Shown here: one piece after another, positions 30,501 to 42,500 of the stretch
Numbering within the stretch: the stretch's first letter is position 1
How the letters are laid out: each line of letters begins with the position of its first letter
Assembly (NCBI GenBank): GCA_040389065.1
Contig: JAZKAR010000005.1
Span: forward strand, 277,639-341,638
Length of the DNA stretch: 64,000 nucleotides
Origin: JAZKAR01 sp040389065
GTDB taxonomy: Bacteria; Pseudomonadota; Gammaproteobacteria; Burkholderiales; Casimicrobiaceae
Direction: 5' to 3'
Notes under the pieces: model-generated
Told to the model about the DNA's origin: nothing
The model's database searches: none
What the model saw: only the letters and a program-made list of their open reading frames with translations
Translations under genes and position numbers: made by a program

Positions 30501-33500
30501 ATTTCTACGCTCAAACCCATATTTTCCAGCAAAAGCATTTAAATATGTTTTATATACATGAATCGCATCAAGACTATCAATATCAAGGTGAAGATTCAAT
30601 ATATTATTTTCTCCATATAGAGAGTTTAATTGATGAGCAAAATAAAGAGAGCCGTATAATGATCTAAATGTATCTGTACGAATTCCAATATTTTCATTTA
30701 TTGAATGAGTATTTAATTTTAAGAAATTCAGTTGCGCATCTTTATCGCTAACTCTTGCTATTCGTCTTTCCATATCACCGCGGAAATGTATCGCTAATGG
30801 CGATAGGTTAAGAAGCATAGTATGCGGTATTTCTATATCAATACCATTTGGTCTTATTATCGGCATTAAAAACGTATGTAAATTTCTATAGGCAGTCCAA
30901 AAATGTACATTTACATTTGAAGGCAACCCACGCATTGCCGAGTTCATTGCAATGAGTGCCTCTTTCGACTTAGCTTTATATTCCTGATTACCTCTACCTA
31001 GCATAGGGAGTAATGTAGGTGGAAACCAAATACCATGAAGATGGATAAGCGTATTTTCTAACACTTGTTTTTTAATAATCAAATCACCTAATTGTTTATA
31101 ATCATTCTCAGCAGCAGGCGAAAGAATACATTTCTTAATCATATTATCACAGACATTTATTGCCTTAGCGAACTCACCAATCTGCTCGTAGCAAAAAATT
31201 GCTCCTCTTGAATAATATTTTAAATTGCTTTCATCTTGCTCATGATTACCTGTAACTCGCTTTGCTTTTTGAATATACAATTCAGCTGCTAGTTCATAAT
31301 CTAGTGCTGCGTTTCTTTTATATATAAAATTTTCGTTTCTGTCAGCACATATCAACCAAGCCTCAGCAGCATCTTCAAAATAATTTAATTTCCTAAATCG
31401 AAGCGCAGCTTTTGTAAATAAGCTATTTCTCGCCTTAAAAGTTTGAATATCAATATTTTTACTTAAATTATTTTTAAATATATTCTCAATGTACTTTAAT
31501 ATATTTCTAACTTCAGCAATATTATTTAACTGCCATTGCTCTTCCAGATCTTTCTCACAATTTTTAATTGTATTTAATTTACCCTTACTTAAATTGGCAT
31601 CTGCTTGCGTATCAATGATTAAGTCTTCATCGATTACATCAAATCGAGTTGAATCATTGCCTATTTCCCTAGAAATAGCACTATCAATTTCATTTATACA
31701 ATTATGCCAAAACCTATTTTTTCTTCCCTCAAAAAATTCAACATTTTCAGGTTTTGCGTAATATCCTTCCTTGTCAAAAAATACAAATGCATCATTTAAA
31801 CAATCAATTATTTCCTGGCTATTTTCAATCTTGTTTATAGCCTTTAATTTTTTAATTACATCATCTACTGAGCGCTCATAATCAATATAAATATCTTGCA
31901 TTTTTTCAAATGACATACCCTCTGATAGTTTATTAGCTATAAAGCTTATATCATTTAACTTCGCCCTTAATTTTTTAACTTTCCTTTCTGGGTTTTTCTC
32001 AATCTCTACCATTCGATCTGTAGCTTTTACATACTGCATATAAGCCTCATATGCCTCATCGTAATATTTTTCTTTGTGTAGATACCGACCTAAATTATAA
32101 TAACCATCCGCAGCCTTCTCCTGATACATTACTGCGTTACTCACATCATTTATTTGTTTATATACTTCAACCACAAGTTCATTTACATGTGCTAATAGTT
32201 TTATGGTTTTCACATAAAATTCAGGGTATTTTGATTTATCAATTATTTTTAGAGTAGCGTCAAGATAGGCGCAAATTTCCTCTAGATTTTTCCCATCTAA
32301 AGAATTAGAATCTGGCAATCCGTTAGATGAGCTTCTTAGTGGCTCTAATAGCTTATTTAATTCTTCTTTAATTATTCTTACACTGCTTTCCTGCAAAGAA
32401 TTCAACCACCGCTGCTGCTTATTAGTAATTGGTAAATATTTTATAGTTTTAGCAGTCAAACTTACTAAACTTTCCATATCATTTGCATCATTAATAGCAT
32501 CTCTATAAACAAACAGCTTTTCTAATGCTGATACTTTCTGCTTTATATATTCTGACAATTCTATTTTTTTGTTTAATTCTTTAACATTATCTATAAGAAT
32601 ATTGGCAACATCGTGGTTATTAACATCAAGCGTATATATCTCAGCTGTAATAACAGTTTCACTACGTTTCAGTAATGCCTTTAACCAAGCTTCATGAAAT
32701 TCACCACTGATATTTTCTTTTTCCCAATCCCGGGCTAAGCTCAATAAATGATTACTTGATTGCGAACTGACTAAGCTATCTCTGTGAATATTTAAAATAA
32801 TAAGCTGCTCTATTGCTTGCTTTATACTTGCCGCAAAGTCTATCTGTTGTCTTTCAAGTGCGACCACCTGATCTATCACATGACTTACTGCAGATTGATC
32901 CATCAAATCGAGCTTATTTATTGTTTTTCTTATTACAGCTTCACTTTGCTCTCTCAGCCATTCCTGCCATTCACCCTGATGCTCAGCTACTATATTTTGC
33001 TGTGGAAGCCGAGAGATATCTAATAAAATATCTAATGTCAGAATATTCCCTAATTTTTCTCTATACGTATTCAAGTGAGTCAGCCTCTCGACTGTTTGCC
33101 CAATACTTCTTGAGAAAATTACCCCTCGTCTTTCTAACGCTATGATGTCCCTAATCAATTCATTTATTGCAGCTTGATCATTCAGCTCCAGTTCAGCTAT
33201 TGCATTTCCTACCAGCTCTTCGCTACGGTTTTGTAGGCTTTCTCTATGCTGATTACGATTATCTCTACGTTGTGCTAACCTCATTAATTCTTCTAATGTC
33301 TCTGCATGAGCTAATTGAGGTTTATATCGAGTAAATAACTTTAATTTAGACTTAGCACCTGATCCATGCCCACCCTTTCTACCACCAGTACCTGCTCCTG
33401 AGCCATCACCACCACCACCACCACCGCCTTGTACTTCTTCTTCAGTGTTAGAAATGGGGTCAGACCTCTTTGATTGTTTTTTACTAAATACATTTTTAGC

Positions 33501-36500
33501 CCATTTTCTAAAAGTACTACTTCCCTCACGATTAGCTCCAAAAACCTCAGCTATTAATTTAGCAGATTTATGCTCGCTTACTTTTTCTGCCTCCAATTGA
33601 TTTGTAACAATAACCTGGCTTACAAACTCTGTAATAATGCTTTCAAGATGGCTATTTGCGGTAGCCATCTTGAAAGCATTATCATTAAATTCAACTTTAC
33701 TAATCTGTACGCCATTCAGTTCTGAACCTATCAACTCACTCCATTTAAATTTAATTAATACTCTAGAACCATCAAGCGGATCAAATAACTCCCACTCATC
33801 TTTAGTGGGGTCAACTCTGTTAGCGATGAAATAATGAGCTGCATCTTTATGGCCAATTTCTTTACCCAATAATTTGATTTTTCCTTCTTGATTTGCAGGT
33901 ACTGTTAAAGCCACTTGATTAGTACCATTTAAATCGACTTCAAGTTTACCTAACGCGTCTTGTTTATCAGCTAAATTTCTAAAAATACCTCTTCCGTTTA
34001 AACCGTCAATAGCCACAAAATTGGCTTGCATTTCTTCTTGTAATACTAAGTGGGCGAACTCAGTTGTCCATGCTCCTTTTTGCATGGCTTCTTCACAGCT
34101 ATTTAAGTAATCTTTAATATTAATACTATATTCTTCACTAGATAAATAATTTAGAAGCTTAGCTTTATATTCTTCTATTTGTTTGTGAGATAACGTTTCG
34201 CCTTTTTGTCTTAAAGATTCAATATGATCAGCAATAGCATGCTTTTCAATAGATTCGTAGTCGGTTGAAATTTGCTGGGTATTCTCTTTAAATTTGTCAA
34301 AAAGTTCATTTATTCTGGTCTGGCTGATGCCTATGGTTCCATCTTCTTCTATTGCTCCATTAAGCATTTTCAGATGCAGTAAGCCAAGATATACACACTC
34401 GCCTAGAGCCTCTTTAATTACAGGCTCACCGCCCTTATCTGAAATTTGATAAATTACTTTACTGAAAATTGGAGGTTGTTGATTATTTTCACGCGTTTGA
34501 TTCAATGATATAATTTCTTCACGGCTCAATTGCTTCCACTCAAAGCCTAGAGCTATTAAAGCTTTTTTCTTATCGTCAGCTATGTTCTTATCTGATTTCG
34601 CTGTTTTTGATATAACGCTACCTAAATCTTTTAAAGGTAGCTTTTTCACTGCTTGATATACAGCCCCTTCTTTCCATTCTTTACTATTCAATTGTTCTAT
34701 ATCTCTAAATACTGCTACGCTGCCTTCTTGTATATTTTGTTCATGCGATGTAGCAGAGAAGGTGGATCTACCAAATATTGCTTCTTCAACATCTCTACTT
34801 ATATTCTCATTGCTTTGCGCTTCATGATTTGATTGCGTTGATAATACGTCACTTAAACTTGGAAAAGATCTTTGATCTCTGACACTACTAACATTACTAG
34901 CAAATAAGTCTGAATTCGAACGTTGGAAAGTAAGATCAACATTGCTACGGGTCAGCACTTCGCCCAAACTTAGCGGAGCAACTCGTGACTGCTGTGCTGG
35001 TAAATTAGTTATTTCATTGCTATCTCTTCTGTGGTAACTACTACCAAATGAACGATTATTAGCTGATAAAAGTGAATCAATACTTAGCGAGCTTACACTG
35101 GAAAACTCGTTGGACCTTACTACGTCTGCTAAGCTTCTTATTTGTTTAGGCGCAGGCAGTGCACCAGACATTTTTCGAGAAGAGGAAGGAGCTGTGCCTA
35201 TTACGTTAATATCATCGTCATCAGTTGGCTTAGCGTCAGATAGTTCAGTATTTGTTTCTTTTGCAGAATTTACATTTTCAATAAATTTTTTCAGATAACC
35301 AGCTAAGGTTTTCTTTTCAAGGCTAACAGAGTTTTCATCAAGGAAAGACTTGTTTACATCTAATAAATCTGTGTGATCAGAGGCTACTAATAAGACAGCA
35401 TTATCTTTGAATGAAGCTTTTACTTCTTCATGCAATTTTATTCCATGCGTTTTATCAATAAAATTATCATCTGCACCATGAATGAGGCCAAATGCACTTG
35501 TAATTTGATTGCTTTGCAACTTTTCTGACGTTCGATAAGGATTTTTTGTTGCCGCCATTACTGTTTTCTTGAGGCGAGGCATATCCGTTAATTTATCTTC
35601 TATTACATTATTTAAAGAAGTAAATGTTGAGATCAGCAAGCAAGCTTTTACCTTATTCTTTAATGCTAACTGTGCCGTTACAGCGCCCCCAAGTGAATAA
35701 CCTACCAGAGTAATTTGTTCAGGCTTTATACCTAAACCACCCTCTGCTTTGGGCTTGATCATATAATCTAATACTGCCTGGCTATCTTCATATGTTTTTT
35801 GCTCTGATGGCCTGCCGGTACTTAAACCGTAACCGCGGTAATCATATGCAACTACATTTACCTCTGCCTCATTATAAAAGGCTTTTAAAACAGGAGCAAA
35901 ATGCCCAAGATCTCCAGCATTACCATGGCTAAATAAAATATACTCTGGCTCTTCACCCTTTTTGCTTTCTCTTTCTAAGTTTACTACAGCTATAGAATCT
36001 TTTTTACCTAGCAATGATTCTTTTCCAACCGGTAATCTAACAACTTTTTGATCTTCAACCTGGCTCTTTCTGTGTGGTTCTAATTGTGCCATTAGCTCAC
36101 CAGTTAAGCCATCATCATACGTACATACCTTACTTCTAAATAAAAATGATACAACCTCATACGCTAATTTTATTTTATTATCAGTATCGAACATCTCTCG
36201 TTTTACCGCTCTTTGAAACAAAAGTTTATTACGGATAAATTTTCTAATTGAGGGCAAAGGCATACTAAGGTTTGATAAGGTTGATTGCTTTTCAACTTTT
36301 TTGTAAGCAATATCTAAATCAAGTTTCGATTTATCCTCTTCAATAACTTCTAAAAATTTTGTTTGATCTTGCTGCTCTTTTAACTGCCTTTCGATTTTTT
36401 GTTTTTGCTTTCTTGCCAATATAGCATTTTCGGAGTAGTGACTATTCTTTGAAAATCTAGCAGCTTCTATCCACAGCTTTTCAGCATTGCTCCAGGCCTT

Positions 36501-39500
36501 TAAACTTGCTGAAAGGTTTTCATTTTGTGACTCACTTTGTGCTTGAGCTAGATATTTTTCTGCTTCCTTACGCTTACGCTCTGATTGCTGTAAATTTTTT
36601 CTTACAAATTTAGGCTGTTTAGATAAAGAAGCTATTGGTAAATTAAACATTTTTAATATTTGGTTTACAAACTCTTGGCGATCTTGGCCTTTAAATACGG
36701 CTCTAATTTCATTTATAGAAGCTATTTTATCTGCAATTTCTTTAGATATATCAGCAAATTTATTTTCGCCAATTCTTCCTTTTTTAATTTTATTTAATAC
36801 TGTATCAATTATAGTAGTTTGTGTTTTCTCGCTTAAATATGTCCAATTTTTGACTTGTAAAGCAATTGCTTTTGTATTCCAATCTATTTTATCATTTTCT
36901 GTAATAGATTCTTTGTCATCAACATCTAATGTAGCTTCAGTCTTACTAAATATCTCATTTAAGCGTTCAAAAAATACTTCTTGTTCAGCTTTCTTATTCT
37001 CATTACTTGCACCCTCTTTAAGAAAGTTTTCAGCTGCAACTGCATTTTTGAGCATTTCTTTTAATGTTTCTAATATCTCACTAACTTCTTTATAATTCAA
37101 ATACAAACTCAATGATGTTTTTAATTTCTCTTCAATTTCATTAACATTAAATGCTTCAGATTTAATATCTACTTGATTTAATAGTTCTATAAATTTATTA
37201 TTTAATTTTTGATGTATGCTTTCTGAATAGCCTTCTTCACTTAAATATTTATGTATAAGTTCATCAAAGCTGCTCGTCAATCCTTTTTCAATTGTATAGC
37301 CAGCATTTTCTTTCTTTAGCCACCATTCGAAAACTGAATTCTTACCAAAGAAAGCTTCCAACTCGCTCGTATTATGCGTTTGTTGATAATCTCTTATTTC
37401 ATTTAATATATACTCTTTGAAATCAGAAACGATAGCGATAGCATCATCGCCATACAATTTATGATTACCATTTGCATGAAAAGATACTTTTGGCTCGTCT
37501 TCATATTTTTCTACATCATCAAAATCTACTAAAACATAACGCTTCCAACCTTCTTCAATCATTATATTTCTGAAATGTGCATCGTGATGTGCATTATTTT
37601 TCTTTGCAAATTTTGCTAAACTTTCCATTACGCCTGGTATTACATACTTGATAAATTGCATTAACTCTTCAGGTGTTGCGTTTCCTTTTTTTATTGCTGC
37701 AATAAACGTATTAACTAAGTCGAGGAAATTTTTACCATTCACATATTCGTAAAGAACCATTAATTTTCCATCAATAATGGCCATTCCACGATAACGCATA
37801 ATATGCGCATCTCCACCTTCAGGAGCATTTTGAAACTCTGCTAGTGCAAGGCTTCCTTGATACATTTTTTCTAAAGAAATTGCATCTTTAGCTAATAATT
37901 GTTCACCCTCTTTATTCTGAACTTTATAAACGGCGCCATTTGCACCTGGTTTTATTGTATCTTCTTTAGCATCTTTCTTTGCTTCTGATCTTAACGTTTC
38001 TACTTTAAAATATCCATCTACTAAATCAGGTAATTTAAATACATTAGCAGTTGCGTCTCCTATATGTCGTCTGCCTACATATTGCATACAATCTTGTTGA
38101 GGCGTATAACTTTCAGTTATTTTTCTATATACATCATCTTTTTTAGTGCGTTGAGTATCATGAACTACCTCACCAATATATTTACTGCTATCACTTTCTG
38201 CCGAAACAATAAAAATATTTTCATGTTGAGCATTGAATAATCGACCAATTTCACTTTCGTCTTTGCTCATTACTTCAAGTGATTTAATTGGGCTTGTATC
38301 AATTTTTAACCCTGTAACATTTGCACTAGAACTCTGTGTGCTACTTTGCTTGCTACTTAGGCTTAAATCTAAGCTTTTTGGTGTTTTTCTTTTCAAGCGT
38401 GGTTTAATATCGATTAATGTAGTTTGTGTATCGGTTTGTTCAGTATGATCTTTCTTATCTTCGATGCCTCTGAAGAAAAATGGTGAAGTCATTTTTACTA
38501 GATCTTTATTAACTTCTACAATAGTTGGCTTTTTATTTTTATCTGAATTTTCTTCAATAGTCTCATTATTACTTGTGCTATTCATTTCAATTTCAAGTAA
38601 TAGTTTTTTAATCTCATTTATTTCAGTTTTTTCTCTTCCTATTTTATAAAAAGAACGCCACGATTTTAATTTATTTAACTCTTTAATAATAACTTTATAT
38701 TGTTCATGATTTAAATTTTGCAAACTTTCATTTAATATCCAACCATTTTTTTCTGTTGATTTGGTTGCCATTCCTAATTTCGTTAAACCCTCGAGTATTT
38801 TTTCAACTGCATAATCAATATTCACATGTTTATAAGCTTCTTTTTCACTTTCATTTCTTGCAAGATCTTCTGCTTTTCTTATACGTTTGATAAACGTAAT
38901 TTCAAAATAATTTTTGTTAGTATCTCTACTAAAAATTTCTTCTTTTTGTTTTACATTAAATCCAAGATTTTTTCTTACCTTTATTAATGAATTTATAATT
39001 GCAGTTCTTTTGAATGCAGTGTTTGATTTTTGAAAAGCTTTAACTCTTTCTTTTTTATCTCTAAAGTAGTCTATATCATTAATTTTTAATAAATTTTCTT
39101 TTGCCTTTTCTAAATTATAAGCACTTACTTTTTTATAAAGTTTTGAATTATTACTATTTAAATAATGCTCATTCAACATTCTAGCTATATCTTGCGCCTC
39201 GTATTGTCTAGCTTTTTTATCAAAAATTTCATTAAGGAAAGAGGCAAATACCTCATGTACTTCTTCGACTTCATCTTTATATAAATTTTTATAATGCGCT
39301 ATAGTATGATTATTATCAGAATGTTTAACATATTTTGCATCTGAGAAATAAGGTGCTGCAATTATTCTACCTTTTCCGCTTCTATCAAACCAAAAATCAT
39401 CATTTATTGCTGCTTCAACGCTCTTAACAGTTCGTTTCAAATCGCCAAAGAATTTTACTTGTTTTTTTCCATAGAAATTCATGGCGTTTAATATACTACT

Positions 39501-42500
39501 TTCTATATGAATGAAAATACTTAAAATTTCATTCTCATTCAGCCTATTCTGTTTATAGAAAATTGCTAATGTTTCTTTCATGAGTGTTAATGATAATTCT
39601 GGATTTCTTACAGACTCAATATCTTCAAATGCAATACCTCTTTGATGATTTTTAAATCTGCCATCATTCTCTTTAGTATTTACATATAAATTCCATTGTG
39701 TTTCAGCATCTAAAGATTCTTGAGCCTCAGCTTTTACTTGACCATAATACTGGAGTACATTTTCGCAAGTTTCATCATCTTCATATATTCTTTTTATTAA
39801 AGGCAACTCAGCACGTAGCGTGGCTCCTTTTTCAATATCTGTGTATCGATCCATTCTAACGGTATATACGTGTCCAGTACTGGTAGTAGCCTTATAGATA
39901 TCACCCCGCTCTGTGCCAAATACGAAAGATTTTTTTTGATCTTTAGTTTGCGCTTTATCTTCAGTAATCTCGCCAAAGTCTGTCACACTGTGTTTATATA
40001 GTGTTGTTGTAAGTACTTGCCCTTCTTGAAGTTTTATTGGGGCTGTAACCTTTACATCTTTTGTAAGTAGTTTTGAAGATGGTTTTATTTTTTTCCAGGT
40101 AAATTTTGATGACGAAGTTGTAACTGCTCGTACTTCATTATTTTGTACAGGTTGAGTAGATATAACTTGAGCAGATTGCTCTTCTGTCCCTAACTGAATT
40201 TTTTTATTATATATTCCAATAATAGCTTTCTTCGCTTTATTAGAATTACCTTGTAAGATTTTTGTATAAAATTCAGAAGTACCCGCGCTTGCATAATACT
40301 CTGAAATACCCTTACGTACACTTTCAGCGCTATAGGCCAAAGTTTTATTTAAAACTGAGTTCATAAAAGCAGTAAGATATTCAATAACTTCGACAACATC
40401 ATCTTCATATAAATGCTCAAAGGCAGCTAATTTATAATTATTATTTGAACCACATTTTTCTTTTGCTTTTGATGTATCTTCCAAAACAATACGACCAGTA
40501 TCTTTATCTATCCAAAAACCATTATTTAGAATAGTAGCAACATTTATTTTCTTTTCGCCGACGCCATCAAAGAGTTTTATTTGAGCCTTACCTGCCTGAT
40601 TCATTACATTTAAAATACTATGAGTAATACGCATAAATTCTGTATGCATATCAGCTTCAGTTAACTCTTTATTTTCTAGTAACTTTCTAAATGATTCTTT
40701 TTTGATTTGCAAATCAAGCTCATGAGGATTCATATTTTTATAGACAAGACCATTTCTTGTTAATACTTCTTCAGTATTTAAAGTAGCTCTATCTTTTCCA
40801 TAAAACTCAAATATTCCTTTTTTAGTATTTTTATCTAATTCATCATCTACTAAGCTAGATTTAACCTTCACTAAACCAACTACTTCAACTATGTTATCGC
40901 ACTCGCCTATATCGTTTATCGCTTTCAATAATCTGGCATTTTCAGCGACAGAGGGATCATGCTCCTCATCTACCTTAACTAAATAAAACTCTTTATTATC
41001 ATTGCTTGCACGATAAACATTACCTTTTTCCCAGCCTAATATATAGTCTGATTCAGTATCTTCTTGACCCGAAAAGGTTATTCTAGATTTTTGCTTGTAT
41101 CTAGCTCTAAGTGGCTTGCCTTCATATACTATTTCTTCATCTCTTTCAGATGCATTGCTTTCAATTTCAAATTCACTTTTTCCAGTAGCTACATAAAGCT
41201 CTTTCTCTTCGTCTCTCCATGATCTTGGCAATAACAATGTTTCTTCAAGATCTGATTTAATTTTTATCTTTTCATTTACGCCTTCTTCTTTTTTATAGAA
41301 GCGTAATTCAAATTCGCTCTGACGTAATAAATGTGCTAAATGCTCCGCGTCTTTAATAGTCATTATTTCATTATGATTTTGATCTATTCCATTTTCTTTA
41401 TTTACCCCGAGCCAGTTTAACTGGCCGTTCTCACCCTTAGTAATCATCATTGCATGTACGGTATTCGCATTTATAGTGTTAAATGAATAGCCCCCACTTA
41501 GAGTAGATTCTTTCATACCTATCACTATTGCCGCCTCAAGCTTTTCATTTATAAAATCATCAAATATTTTTTGTACAATTTTAAAAGCTTGATCTTCTTT
41601 ATCAAAATTGAATGCTTTCTCTTTAGCTGCCGCTTGTAATATATTTTCTTCGTCTTGTTTTAGCCCTAATGCTACTCGACCGCGGTTTGTCATCCAGTTA
41701 TCAATTTTATTAATATCTAACCCTTGTTGCTCTGGCATGGTATCAATTAAATGACCGTATTCATTACGCTTATATTTACCTATATCTTCGCCTATCATTT
41801 GATCTAGAATTTCAGGTTCACCTTCCATTCCCATTAAGCTCATTAGGCCTTTAGAAAAACAGTAACTATCTATATCTATATTATTCGTTACGCGCAGTAC
41901 CCGAGGTTTACTCAGCTGTTCATCAGCAATAAAAATGTCTTTATCAAAAATCTTTTCTAATGTTTCTAAGCGATTAAGCGCGGTTAGCAACTCTTGATTT
42001 CTATTATTACTATTTTCTTTATTAATTCTTATACTGATTTTCTCGCGTATTAATTTATATAACTCGTACGCCTCTGTATCATTATTAGTATGAAGTAGCT
42101 TCCATACATTATTTATATTTTCAGTTATTATAAATATACTTAGCTGATCAATCTCATTTTCCAGTTTTAATTGTTGCGTGTAGTTAATAGTAATTGCACT
42201 TAATTTTCCTTGCAACTCTTCATACAAATTTAATGCCTTGTTGACATTATTAGCATATATTAACTCTTTTATTGCATCGATTTCCTTTATAAACTTAATA
42301 ATAGGCGACTCTATTAATTCATTTAATAACTCCAAAACTTGCTTTTTCTGATCGTCTATTAAATTTTTATTTATTATTGCTTCTAGTGTTGCATTTTTTT
42401 CTTCTATTGTTAAATAATTATCGTTACTTGAATTTTTAATTTTTCTTGATAAATATATTTCTAAATAATTTTTAATAGCAGATTTAATTTTTTCTATTTC

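Noticed and set aside
1281..33475. Palindromic elements as transcription terminators or operators
   Set aside because: They lie inside an unbroken reading frame, always in one phase, and are not followed by T-tracts in the coding direction.
33803..33820. Weak element-like word GTGGGGTCAACTC
   Set aside because: Only the first arm matches, and the sequence is explained by the conserved coding strand after the His of module J.
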